Source of the DNA: Paenibacillus farraposensis
GTDB taxonomy: Bacteria; Bacillota; Bacilli; Paenibacillales; Paenibacillaceae
Direction: 5' to 3'
NCBI RefSeq assembly: GCF_020736845.1
Contig: NZ_JAFFQR010000112.1
Span: 310,001-374,000, forward strand
DNA: 64,000 nucleotides
The notes under the pieces were generated by a model. The model saw nothing but the letters and a program-made list of their open reading frames with translations, made no database searches and was not told where the DNA came from. Shown piece after piece: positions 52,782-61,169 of this stretch; position 1 is the stretch's first letter, and every line of letters starts with the position of its first letter. Both the position numbers and the translations under genes were made by a program.

Positions 52782-53111
52782 ATGAGCACTTTTATATCCA
52801 AAGCGATACTCGATTTCTTCATCGCCTTCGGCATCGTGCTCGGGGGAGCCATGCTCGGCGGAATGGGAGCGGTGATAGCTCTTCAGCCGCCTACCCAGAC
52901 GATGCTGGAGGTTGCCGGAAGAATAAAAATATGGGCGCTTGCCGCTGCTGTAGGAGGGACGATGGACCCAATCCGGGTCATCGAGAGCAATATGATAGAT
53001 GGCAATCTATCACCTGCCATTAAGCAAGTACTGTATTTGATTTTCGCCTTTTTGGGCGCTCATATGGGCACAGAGCTGGTCAAATGGGTGTGCGGAAACG
53101 GACGTCCGTGA
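52782..53111 (+). CDS. ytrH: Sporulation protein YtrH
   Basis: 109 aa from the ATG at 52782 (AAGGAGG 9 nt upstream). The frame from 52755 lacks a ribosome site. It is a small membrane protein: AILDFFIAFGIVLGGAMLGG, GGTMDPIRVIESN and IKQVLYLIFAFLGAHMGTEL. B. subtilis ytrH-ytrI is a sigma-E operon needed for efficient sporulation and divergent to dnaE, as here. Confidence 0.92.
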   Translation: MSTFISKAILDFFIAFGIVLGGAMLGGMGAVIALQPPTQTMLEVAGRIKIWALAAAVGGTMDPIRVIESNMIDGNLSPAIKQVLYLIFAFLGAHMGTELVKWVCGNGRP

Positions 53112-53123
53112 GGTGGAAAGATC

Positions 53124-53621
53124 ATGAGAGTGCCTCCCTTCGAGCGTCTTCGCCCTTTTATGCAAATATCCTCGGTTTTTGTACTCGGTATGATTGCCGG
53201 GGGGATGGTCTACAATGTCATTTGGCATGTCAGCTTCAATGAGCTGTGGAAAAACAATCAGGATCTTCAATTCCGGCTCCAGCAGGCTCAAGAGGACAAC
53301 AAAACACTGCGCAAATACAGCAATCGCCAGACCGTTGTCAAGGAAATCAAGCTGATCGCGGAGGAAACGTCGGCTGAAAAAATAGACTCTATTAACCTGA
53401 AAGAGCTTCTTCGCCGCGTCATTCGAGATTTGGAGGTGCTGCGCGGCAGAGATATGTTCGAGATTGACTCCGACAGCAAGCTGGTACGCATGCTGCTGAA
53501 TCAAAAAAAATACACCGTTCGTGACAAGGAATATACGATCCAGGTCAAAACGATGCTTGTGATGGAAGGTGTGCTGCAAATTTGGCTGGAGGCGAAGGAA
53601 AAGCTTCCCGAAAGTCACTAA
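53124..53621 (+). CDS. ytrI: Sporulation protein YtrI
   Basis: 165 aa. One N-terminal membrane helix (about 14-34) is followed by a coiled-coil-prone stretch (ELWKNNQDLQFRLQQAQED, about 39-62). An alpha/beta C-terminal domain ends LQIWLEAKEKLPESH. GAGGTGGAAAG precedes the ATG. It is 12 nt downstream of ytrH in the same sigma-E-type operon. Its exact role in engulfment or coat steps is unknown. Confidence 0.9.
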   Translation: MRVPPFERLRPFMQISSVFVLGMIAGGMVYNVIWHVSFNELWKNNQDLQFRLQQAQEDNKTLRKYSNRQTVVKEIKLIAEETSAEKIDSINLKELLRRVIRDLEVLRGRDMFEIDSDSKLVRMLLNQKKYTVRDKEYTIQVKTMLVMEGVLQIWLEAKEKLPESH

Positions 53622-53666
53622 GCCTATTTTTTTCATGCCCCGCTCTTCACTCCAATCCATTGGCGT

Positions 53667-55001
53667 TTATCCGTGTTCAATGGATTGAAGCGTCATTACC
53701 GCCTTGCATACCAATTGGTTTTCCCGTAAAATGGAAATTTCCAACTTGCAGGTGCGGCGACTCATATCAAGCAGCAGCGGACGCAGAACGACTGCATCTT
53801 CAATCTGTACCGGCCGGATAAAATAAGTCATCAAATTGTCGAGTACATAATCCTTGCCGCTCATGTCTCTTGCCGCCCGATAACCCGCCTGTGTCATGAC
53901 GTTAACCAGTACGCCTTCCGAAATCGTACCCAAATGGGTCGCCATCTGCGGAATGATAAAGCCGCGAAAAAATAACGAGCCGTCCTCATTCCGCTCCTCG
54001 GCAAACCCGTTCCAAATCAGCTGGTCGAACGTCTCCCCCAGCTGCGGCTGTTTCTGGGCATTACGCAGCGCCTCCAGCACCTCACGCCGTGTGACAGACC
54101 CTAACAGTTTGCGGTTGCGGTCTACAACCGGCAAGTAATCCACACCTTCCCACGCCATTATCTGCGCGGCTGAGGCCAACGAAGTCTGATAGGTGACGGT
54201 TACCGGATTGCGGATCAGACATTTGTCCATCGTGTGCTCCGGCTGCAGTCCTTCCACATCCTTGCGACTGACGATGCCTATTAAGCGGTTCCATTCATCA
54301 ACTACAGCAAAATGATGCTGCCCGGTCGTCTTCGAAAGCTCTTCAAATTCGCTAAGCGTGCTGTTGATTTTTAACGTCAGCACCTTTGGTTTACCTGCCG
54401 CTATATCCTCAACCAGCATAATTTTCTTTTTGATCAAACGGTCAAATATCGCTCTATTAATCATGGAAGCCACAGTAAAGGTATCATGGCGCGAGGAAAT
54501 AATCGGCAGACTGATCTGGTCGGCCAGCTGTTTGACTTCCCGGCTCGTACCAAAGCCCCCGGTAATCAGCACGCCCGCTCCCTGCTCCAATGCAAGAGAA
54601 TGCGCATCCTCCCGGTTACCTACGATCAGTAGGCTGCCTGCGTCAATATAACGGGCCATCGCCTCCTCGCGCATCGCCCCAATGACATATTTATGCAAAG
54701 GCTTCTCCAGCCCCTCGCTTCCGCCCAGCACATGTCCTTCTACGATATTCACGACATCTGCAAAGGTCAGCTGCTCGGACAAACCGCGCGGCCGCTTCTC
54801 CACCCGAACCGTTCCAATTCGTTCCTTGGTAATAACAATTCCCAGATTCTCCGCTTCCTTCACGGCGCGATAGGCCGTTCCTTCGCTGACGCTCATCTCT
54901 TTGGCCAGCCTGCGTACAGAAATTTTGGAGCCTATTTTCAACTGCTCGATATGACGCAATAACTGCTCATGCTTCGTAACTGCTTCATCCAGCCCGTCCA
55001 A
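53667..55001 (-). CDS. ytoI: YtoI: HTH-DRTGG-CBS-hotdog regulator-like protein
   Basis: 444 aa from the TTG at 55001 (GGGGGTG 7 nt upstream). A TTG eight codons earlier overlaps that site. The domains in order are a winged helix (about 10-65, SVRRLAKEMSVSEGTAYRAV), a DRTGG domain (about 80-185, with GVLITGGFGTSREV), two CBS repeats (about 190-310, HFAVVDEWNRLIGIVSRKDV and YLPVVDRNRKLLGSVTRREV) and a hotdog domain (about 330-440). This is the YtoI architecture. CBS pairs usually bind adenine nucleotides. Convergent to ytrI. Confidence 0.9.
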   Translation of the reverse strand: MDGLDEAVTKHEQLLRHIEQLKIGSKISVRRLAKEMSVSEGTAYRAVKEAENLGIVITKERIGTVRVEKRPRGLSEQLTFADVVNIVEGHVLGGSEGLEKPLHKYVIGAMREEAMARYIDAGSLLIVGNREDAHSLALEQGAGVLITGGFGTSREVKQLADQISLPIISSRHDTFTVASMINRAIFDRLIKKKIMLVEDIAAGKPKVLTLKINSTLSEFEELSKTTGQHHFAVVDEWNRLIGIVSRKDVEGLQPEHTMDKCLIRNPVTVTYQTSLASAAQIMAWEGVDYLPVVDRNRKLLGSVTRREVLEALRNAQKQPQLGETFDQLIWNGFAEERNEDGSLFFRGFIIPQMATHLGTISEGVLVNVMTQAGYRAARDMSGKDYVLDNLMTYFIRPVQIEDAVVLRPLLLDMSRRTCKLEISILRENQLVCKAVMTLQSIEHG

Positions 55002-55089
55002 CTCTGTAACACCCCCAACGTTCAATCTGTATCATTCTGTATCATTCCATATCTATTATAGCATATTTACCCATATTTCAAAGGAGCTT

Positions 55090-55316
55090 CATACTTTATA
55101 GCCTATGACGACCGCTTCAAGATTGAATACACCTTCCGGGAAATGAAGCAACTCATTGACGCTTTCGGATATCGGTTCTGGAGCATGTCAATGCCAAGGC
55201 TCAAGCGATATCTGCACAGGGGAGAAGCGCCCCTCTTAAAGCAGGTGAACGACGAACAGATTGTTCCATCCAAGCAGGAAAAAGCCCATAACGACGCGGA
55301 TCTGCTAGCTTATTAA
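55090..55316 (+). pseudogene. Transposase C-terminal remnant
   Basis: The plus strand reads YDDRFKIEYTFREMKQLIDA then FGYRFWSMSMPRLKRYLHR and ends NDADLLAY plus stop. Y/F-RFKIE-x2-FREMKQ followed by FWS is the conserved C-terminal Glu block of an IS4-like transposase. The N-terminal two thirds and any recognisable inverted repeat are missing. It marks the left edge of the scarred island between ytoI and the small membrane protein gene. Confidence 0.75.
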
Positions 55317-55425
55317 GGTTGAAAACTTTTCACTGTCCAAATCCTTATAACTAGTATTAATTATTTAATACAAATATTGTGACTTCCCTCACATAGTTAA
55401 TCAATCTTCAGTGATAGAATAAATT

Positions 55426-55617
55426 TTGAATTTTCCAGTACACTCAAAAAGTGGTAAAATAATCAAAAAAGTGAACAAGGGATTCAGCAAAGAAATCTCA
55501 CTTGCAAAAACATGCTGGACTTGCGAAGCAAGAGATTATTGCAACGAATGTGATGCCCTTGACTGGAGATGTACTGGTGGCTCTGAATTATGTATAAGAA
55601 GTGATTCTGATGGTTAG
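55426..55617 (+). CDS. Orphan ranthipeptide-like RiPP precursor (freyrasin/PapA-like)
   Basis: 63 codons from a TTG. A Lys/Ser-rich leader (SGKIIKKVNKGFSKEISLAK) is followed by a core with six cysteines: Cys30, 33, 39, 42, 49 and 56. The fourth residue after each is Glu34, Asp37, Asp43, Asp46, Ser53 and Asp60. This is four CX3D motifs, one CX3E and one CX3S followed by Glu. From memory, the freyrasin precursor PapA of Paenibacillus polymyxa has six CX3D motifs whose Cys-Asp pairs are joined by thioethers by the radical SAM enzyme PapB. No maturase gene is adjacent. No ribosome site precedes the TTG, and an in-frame TAA lies two codons upstream, so the leader may be truncated. Confidence 0.65.
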   Translation: MNFPVHSKSGKIIKKVNKGFSKEISLAKTCWTCEARDYCNECDALDWRCTGGSELCIRSDSDG

Positions 55618-55654
55618 AAAAAAAGTTTAAAGTATGCTATTGCATCGTAATTAT

Positions 55655-55697
55655 TTATTCCGAGAAATTTCTGATTTCAAAGAGTTTCTCGGAATAA
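55655..55697. terminator. 13-bp perfect hairpin after the precursor gene
   Basis: TTATTCCGAGAAA (55655-55667) and TTTCTCGGAATAA (55685-55697) pair perfectly around 17 nt. It lies 38 nt after the precursor stop, where RiPP operons often have an attenuating hairpin that favours precursor mRNA. Confidence 0.75.
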
Positions 55698-55741
55698 CAC
55701 AATTTTAACACTGATAAAATGAATTGAATTAACATCAAAGT

Positions 55742-56113
55742 TTAGGGGGAGCGGTTAAGTGGAAAATCTGGGATGAAGAAGTTGTAACAGAAACAATGAA
55801 GTTTTTGAAACATGATTTTGAACAATATGTCTATGCATCTGATACTAATACTTTATTTCAAATAGATGAAAATATTTTTACATACTCAAGTGGACAAAAA
55901 CAAAAGCTTTCTCTTGCCAGAGCTTTATTAGTAGATGCTGAAATTTATTTGTTTGATGAAATAACCTCTGCACTTGATACAGAAAATAAACAAATCGCTT
56001 TTGAATTAATACATTACTTAAAAAGTATAAAACAAAAAACCATAATTCTAGCCTGTCATGATGCTATACCTATGGGATTAGTTGATGAGGTTATAAAACT
56101 TTCCGATTCTTGA
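55742..56113 (+). pseudogene. C-terminal half of an exporter-type ABC ATPase
   Basis: The frame is open from about 55742 and codes the second half of an ATPase: IWDEEVVTETMKFLKHDF, signature YSSGQKQKLSLARALL, Walker B AEIYLFDEITSALD and H-loop ILACHDA. Walker A, the Q-loop and any membrane domain are absent. The sequence type matches peptide/bacteriocin exporters (fused membrane-ATPase). Just upstream, AGGGGGA then GTG (55759) reads GTG GAA AAT CTG GGA TGA in another frame. This looks like the preserved start of a different gene fused by deletion into this one. Confidence 0.75.
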
Positions 56114-56185
56114 ACTCCTTTAAGCCATCATAATATGAATTTTAACGATTTATGATTAACTATATCACAAAGCAGGTGCCTTCAT

Positions 56186-57058
56186 ATGAAAATAACAGTT
56201 TCAGAATTATCGAAAACATACGATTCCCCCGTCCTCAATGATATCTCTTTTGAGATCAGCACGCACGGAGTGCTTGGTTTATTAGGGGAGAACGGCGCAG
56301 GTAAAACGACTCTTATGGAGATCATCGCTACGCTGATCCGTCCCGACAAGGGACGTGTGCAGTATGGCCATCTCCGTGTTGAATAAGACATATATACCAT
56401 CCGCAAGCAAATCGGATACTTGCCGCAAAAATTTGATTTTTTCCCAAACGTCACGGTAGAAGAGGCTTTGGACTATGTATGCCAGTTAAAGGGGGTACGG
56501 CAGCATTCCCAACGAAAGCGTGAGATAGAGCAAAAGCTTGAACAAGTCGGGCTCATAGAACAGCGCAAGAAGCGGTTCCGTGCATTATCCGGCGGCATGA
56601 AGCAGCGACTAGGCATTGCCCAAGTCATGATCAGCGATCCCAAGCTGCTTCTTGTGGACGAGCCTACCGTTGGACTTGATCCCCAAGAGCGTGTATCGTT
56701 CCGTCAACTGCTCACTACGTTAGCTAGTGATCGTATTATTATCTTGTCTACACATATTGTTGAGGATATCGCGCTCACCGCACAGCATGTACTGGTCTTG
56801 CACGCAGGAAAGGTACAGTATATGGGCGATATTCCTGCCTTCATCGCAACCGTAGAAGGAAAGGTCTGGCTGTATCGGGGAGCCATTGTACCGGATGAAA
56901 TCCAGCGCAGTACGATGATTATCTCCTCGCAAGCCACTGCTGATGGTGTAGAAATTCGTTATCTTGCAGACATACCCGTACCGAATAGCTTTCCTCTGGA
57001 AGCTACGCTTGAGCATGCCTATATCTACGCGAATAGAAAGAAGGGGCACTATGAATGA
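56186..57058 (+). pseudogene. ABC transporter ATPase interrupted by an in-frame stop
   Basis: One frame codes a complete BcrA-type ATPase of about 290 residues except for a TAA at 56384-56386 (codon 67). Before it is Walker A GLLGENGAGKTTLMEI. After it come IRKQIGYLPQKFDFF (Q-loop), LSGGMKQRLG, LLLVDEPTVGLDP and STHIVED. Reading resumes in the same frame, and the next possible start after the stop would lose Walker A, so the protein should be inactive unless the stop is read through. AGGTG precedes the ATG. It overlaps the next permease gene by 8 nt. A sequencing error cannot be excluded. Confidence 0.82.
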
Positions 57059-57586
57059 ATTTTGGATTCAACTTAGATTCAGTTTGAGATTCCTGCTGAA
57101 GCAACAAATCATGGTTATTTGCATGTTATTTTTTTTAACTCTTTTGCCCCTCTCAACCCTTTATTTAGAAAAGACAATCTCATTTGAACTGGATTGGCTT
57201 TCCATGCTGCAGCTGCAGATGCTTTTTATGGTGATTCTCGCGCCTGTGCTGGTACAATCCATTTGGAATGGGCGCTTGCGTTCCTTTGAGCGGAGTACGA
57301 TTGTCTTCTATCTACGCCAACCTACTTTGTATTTTCTGGCGAAAATCGCTGCCGTCTGGCTGCTCATAACTGGATGTATGCTTTTGTTCGATTCAGGGTA
57401 TTGGCTGCTGGCAGCCCATAAAGCGAGCGGAAGCCTATGCTTGCGCTATGGTTTAACCCGGATTTTATTGGAGAAATGATTCTGCAGCCTTCCTTTATTC
57501 TCCTACGCTGCCTGCTGCTCTTGTGGAGTATATTGGCATTGTGGTGGAGTGCCTCCCTGTTCAGGAAACAGGTGATTCCACGATGA
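57051..57586 (+). pseudogene. Frameshifted ABC-2 permease
   Basis: The frame from the ATG at 57051 encodes a permease with helices at about 20-40, 55-75 and 95-115 (IVFYLRQPTLYFLAKIAAVWL). It loses homology near 57430 and stops at 57479. A second frame continues naturally as KPMLALWFNPDFIGEMI, ILLRCLLLLWSILALWWSA and FRKQVIPR. It ends in a TGA that overlaps the next ATG (ATGA). A single small indel therefore broke a gene of about 178 codons. It is part of the ATPase-permease-permease operon. Confidence 0.75.
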
Positions 57587-58698
57587 TCCGTATGTGGCGT
57601 ATCTGGCTGGCTGTGCTTTGGAACAGCGAACATATCTGGGCCTATTACGTGGGATTGCTACTGCTGTTCCTGTGCAAGATAATTTTTACTGTCGAGGAGG
57701 TTCCCATTACCTTTCCTTTGTATGGTCTGTTCATCACGAATCTGACGCTAAGTGTATTAAAGTTGCACAGCAAATATCGTATGAATCACTTTGTCAGCTT
57801 ATCAGGGCGTCATCCCATGCTTATTGCCCTGCATTACACGCTGTTCAGCCTCGTATGTACACTACCTGCATGCGGGCTACTACTCGTATTAACCAAAACG
57901 GTGTATGAGACGACACCAACAGTTCTGCTAGTCATGACCATCCTAGAGTTCACCTGCTTTGCCATTGCTTTCGCTTTTGTTTGTAGCATCTTTCCATTTC
58001 GATATGCATTAGCCTGCAGTGTGATTGTCTACTTTCTGTTCATGGTTATGCACGGTTACAGGCTGGAACGCATTCATTATGTCGCTCCTACCCTGAACTT
58101 TATGTATCCCGATTTTCCAGATATGAGCAATATAGCCGCCATTACACTATTCAGCATGCTTATGCTTGGCTTTTATTTGTGGCAACACTTTGATTGGCCT
58201 ACCAAGGCTGGACGCTGGCTGCTGCTCATAAATGCCCTGATCCTGGCTGCCTATCTGCTCATCCCCGTAGGTCAGGCGCTAGAGGATAAGCAATTAGCTC
58301 AAGCTCCTTACAGGCAAGCACAGATCGGGGAGCTGTCTTTGCAATATAAAGGCGTATCTGCGATACAAGCACAGCGTTTCGGACAGGCGATTGTAGACAT
58401 TCTTGCTGTCATACATGCACAAGGGCTGCAACCAGACCTCACTGAAATTCAGATCATTCGGCGCACCAACATTCCAGAAGGCGCTGATCTTGAGCATATT
58501 ATGAGCTTGGAAGGAACCACACTTATCATTCAGCCCTATTCGAACAAATTCTATGAATTCAACTATGGCTATAACATCATCAGGGATTTGCTTGATCTCA
58601 CACACGTCGATAATACAATACGTCAGCGCATTATGAATACCGTTGTGCTTGAGGACAGACATCAGTTGTTCACTGGGCGTCCCCACAAAGCCTTGTAG
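57583..58698 (+). CDS. Multi-pass membrane protein of a damaged ABC operon
   Basis: 371 aa from the ATG at 57583, which overlaps the stop of the upstream permease. Six or seven hydrophobic segments fill residues about 8-230 (LAVLWNSEHIWAYYVGLLLL ... LLLINALILAAYLLIPVG). A soluble C-terminal domain of about 140 residues follows (GELSLQYKGVSAIQAQRFG ... NPNP-free, ending RPHKAL). It looks like the second permease of a BcrA-type exporter, perhaps for self-protection against a peptide. I do not recognise the C-terminal domain. Its two partners are disrupted, so it may be on the way to decay. Confidence 0.6.
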   Translation: MIRMWRIWLAVLWNSEHIWAYYVGLLLLFLCKIIFTVEEVPITFPLYGLFITNLTLSVLKLHSKYRMNHFVSLSGRHPMLIALHYTLFSLVCTLPACGLLLVLTKTVYETTPTVLLVMTILEFTCFAIAFAFVCSIFPFRYALACSVIVYFLFMVMHGYRLERIHYVAPTLNFMYPDFPDMSNIAAITLFSMLMLGFYLWQHFDWPTKAGRWLLLINALILAAYLLIPVGQALEDKQLAQAPYRQAQIGELSLQYKGVSAIQAQRFGQAIVDILAVIHAQGLQPDLTEIQIIRRTNIPEGADLEHIMSLEGTTLIIQPYSNKFYEFNYGYNIIRDLLDLTHVDNTIRQRIMNTVVLEDRHQLFTGRPHKAL

Positions 58699-58841
58699 CC
58701 ATAATCTTGTCACTTCCATACGTAATTCGCCACGCTGTGCGAAAGCCTATACGATCATCCCTGCCCCCTCAGCTCCTACAAAATAAAACATCCGCTAGAG
58801 ATACTCTCTCTACCGGACATTCCTGCCTCGGACATGGCAAA

Positions 58842-58873
58842 AAGCGATCCCCCTTTTAATCAAGGGACCGCTT
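58842..58873 (-). terminator. Terminator of the small membrane protein gene
   Basis: AAGCGATCCC and GGGACCGCTT arms (one mismatch), then TTTTTG on the minus strand, about 20 nt after the stop at 58894. Confidence 0.75.
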
Positions 58874-58893
58874 CTTTACCGTGCTTGGAAAAT

Positions 58894-59178
58894 TCACAGC
58901 ATGCTGCCTTTGTCTGTTTTATTATCCCACTTCATCTGCCACTGCTGCATTTTGGCCCGCCGCACACGATCCAGCATCTTGAGCTTCTCCTCATCAACAC
59001 CCAGCAAAAAATGGAGGTTAGCCCCGATGATCAGCAGCGCAAAAAGTACCCAAAAGATCCCAAAGCCATTGACCCAGTTCAAACCGCCTGCAAGCGAGAT
59101 GCGCGGTAATGCAACAAACACCATAGCCAGCGCAATCAGTGTGTACAAACCGTGTTTCCATTTTTTAAGTGAACCCAA
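58894..59178 (-). CDS. Small two-helix membrane protein
   Basis: 94 aa, not recognised. Hydrophobic segments at about 9-28 and 38-58 (FGIFWVLFALLIIGANLHFL) are followed by a charged tail (VDEEKLKMLDRVRRAKMQQW), giving a hairpin membrane protein with a cytoplasmic tail. It is downstream of yheA on the same strand (72 nt gap) with its own terminator. A membrane-organising or spore-related role is possible but unsupported. Confidence 0.6.
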   Translation of the reverse strand: MGSLKKWKHGLYTLIALAMVFVALPRISLAGGLNWVNGFGIFWVLFALLIIGANLHFLLGVDEEKLKMLDRVRRAKMQQWQMKWDNKTDKGSML

Positions 59179-59250
59179 TCGTACCCCTTCCTCTCCCTGT
59201 GACTCTATGTATCTAGTCTATGAGCGGACAGGAAGGAATATGAGACAAAC

Positions 59251-59595
59251 TTACATAGACGAACCGTACAAATGTTGAAGGCTGTCCGAAATAATTTTGT
59301 TAACGTCCTCAATGATCACACTCAGGCGGCGCTCAGCGTCGAACAAACGACGGATATTGAGGTTCAGACTGAGGACTTCGAACAGCTTTTCCATCTTTTC
59401 CATTTCTTCCTGCGCCGGCATATCGCCGCTCATCATTCGTTGCTGAACTTCCATTTGGCGCTGACGGAAATCATCGAGCATTTGCTTGGCTTCCGGGTCC
59501 GCTTCAATCAGCTTCATGGCTGCCGTAATTTCCTCCACCTCTTTGCTTTCCTTTAATGCTTTAGCTAAATCATGGGCTTTGTCATAGATATTCAT
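59251..59595 (-). CDS. yheA: YheA/YmcA-family protein (UPF0342)
   Basis: 114 aa, nearly all helix: DKAHDLAKALKESKEVEEIT, then ADPEAKQMLDDFRQRQMEVQ and LNLNIRRLFDAERRLSVIIE. This is the YlbF/YmcA/YheA fold. YlbF and YmcA relatives act with RNase Y in mRNA processing, while YheA itself is uncharacterised. B. subtilis has yheA in the same neighbourhood as yheC and yheD, matching the divergent ATP-grasp genes here. Confidence 0.88.
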   Translation of the reverse strand: MNIYDKAHDLAKALKESKEVEEITAAMKLIEADPEAKQMLDDFRQRQMEVQQRMMSGDMPAQEEMEKMEKLFEVLSLNLNIRRLFDAERRLSVIIEDVNKIISDSLQHLYGSSM

Positions 59596-59651
59596 AATGT
59601 TTCATTCCTCCAAACAAGTTCGTGTTTAAGATTTCACATTGTCCGTCAATC

Positions 59652-59679
59652 ACCAAGGGATATATGTCCTCATATGATA
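59652..59679 (+). promoter_or_regulatory. Sigma-K-like promoter of the ATP-grasp cluster
   Basis: AC (59652-59653) and CATATGATA (59671-59679) are 17 nt apart, matching the sigma-K pattern mACm ... CATANNNTA. It lies 76 nt before the first ATP-grasp gene and would give late mother-cell expression. Confidence 0.5.
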
Positions 59680-59755
59680 AATCAGTGCTATTACAGCCCA
59701 TTACGTTTCCCGTTACTTTCAAGACATCAAGTTGCTGCCCGGAAGGAGATCCACG

Positions 59756-61126
59756 ATGTCCATCAAAAAAACAACGATTCAAATCATCGGATCGGGCATC
59801 TTGCAGGATGATGTACTCATGGTCGGCGAGTCCTTACTCCGCAGATGGAAAATATCCGCAGGCCACCCCGTTCAGCTCGCCTTCGGTTCGTTCCGCCAGG
59901 AGGTTACCGTCATTTCGGTGCCCCGCTACAGCGGTCTACGTGTGGGAAGCGTGCTGGCCCGTAAAATGGGTATTCAATCCAATTGTGAGCTGCGAGTAAC
60001 CTACAGCCGAGGCCGCCGGACACTTCGAGTGGGCCCGCTTATTAGCGTGCTGGTCAGCCGGGACTATCCCGAACAGCCCGATAAGCCCTTCGGGCCAATC
60101 ACCCTGTTCTGCCATGAACTGGTCGGGGAATGTCGCAGACAAGGAGCATATGTGTATTTCTTCACCCCGGAGCATATCGGACGCCAGCCCGGTCGGGTTC
60201 AGGGATGGGTGTACGACGGAAGCTGGAAAAAGGCGGCCATGCCTGTTGGCGATGTCGTCAATAACCGACTTACCTCTCGCAAACTCGAGAACAGAACTAG
60301 CGTACAGCATTTCATGAAAGAAGTAAAATCGCAATACGGGACAACTATTTTTAATGAAAAGTTTCTGGATAAGAATGAAGTGTTTGATGCGCTTAAATCT
60401 AACGCTTCCCTGCGCAAGTATTTACCCGAGTCTCACTTGCTGCAAACCCTGGCCGTATTCAAAAAAATGTGCACCCAGTATCCCGCCATTTTTCTTAAGC
60501 CAGTTCGCGGGAGTCTGGGCAAAGGCATCATGCGGATTAACAAGCAAGCGGACGGTACCTTTACCACGCTGGCTACGACAGCGGGGACACCCCGCAAGAA
60601 AACGTATGCCAGTGTCGAGAAGCTGTACAAAAGCCTGGCCGAAAAAATGAAAACAACACGCTTTCAGGTGCAGCAGGGACTCACCCTGATTGATCACGGT
60701 AAGCGTCCGGTCGATTTTCGTGCGCTCGTGCAAAAAAATGCAACCGGGGCTTGGACGGTGACCTCCATTGTGGCCCGGATTGCCGGGGGGAGCCACTTTG
60801 TATCCAATCTGGCGCGAGGCGGCACGCTGAGTACGGTCAAAGAAGCGCTGGCTAAAACTACATTGCCCGCGGCGATCAAATCGACTGGCCCTCACTTGCT
60901 CAAGACAGCAGCCCTGAATATCGCAAGCGGAGTTGAGAAGGCGATCCCCGCCCATTTTGCGGAATTTGGTATTGATCTGGCCATCGACAACACAGGCCGC
61001 ATCTGGCTGCTGGAGGTCAATTCCAAACCGTCGAAAAATGACAATACTCCATTAAATGATCAGAAAACCCGTCCGTCCGTGAAAAAAATGATTGATTATT
61101 GCTGTTATTCAGCCGGTTTCAAATGA
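59756..61126 (+). CDS. YheC/YheD-family ATP-grasp protein, copy 1
   Basis: 456 aa from the ATG at 59756 (AAGGAGA 7 nt upstream). Residues about 1-100 form a small beta-rich N-terminal domain (GHPVQLAFGSFRQEVTV). The middle contains RVGPLISVLVSRD and PVGDVVNNRLTSRK. The ATP-grasp fold has the glycine loop FLKPVRGSLGKGIMRI, DFRALVQKN and the metal-binding acids in GIDLAIDNTGRIWLLEVNSK. B. subtilis YheC/YheD are spore-coat-associated. ATP-grasp enzymes usually join a carboxylate to an amine, and the substrate is unknown. First of four paralogues. Confidence 0.88.
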   Translation: MSIKKTTIQIIGSGILQDDVLMVGESLLRRWKISAGHPVQLAFGSFRQEVTVISVPRYSGLRVGSVLARKMGIQSNCELRVTYSRGRRTLRVGPLISVLVSRDYPEQPDKPFGPITLFCHELVGECRRQGAYVYFFTPEHIGRQPGRVQGWVYDGSWKKAAMPVGDVVNNRLTSRKLENRTSVQHFMKEVKSQYGTTIFNEKFLDKNEVFDALKSNASLRKYLPESHLLQTLAVFKKMCTQYPAIFLKPVRGSLGKGIMRINKQADGTFTTLATTAGTPRKKTYASVEKLYKSLAEKMKTTRFQVQQGLTLIDHGKRPVDFRALVQKNATGAWTVTSIVARIAGGSHFVSNLARGGTLSTVKEALAKTTLPAAIKSTGPHLLKTAALNIASGVEKAIPAHFAEFGIDLAIDNTGRIWLLEVNSKPSKNDNTPLNDQKTRPSVKKMIDYCCYSAGFK

Positions 61127-61169
61127 ATTTCACTCTTCCAGAGTCCGGCTGCCAAAGGAGCTGTTGTCG

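Noticed and set aside
53010..53660. 216-codon open frame on the minus strand
   Set aside because: Antisense to ytrH/ytrI, both of which have clear starts and a sigma-E promoter.
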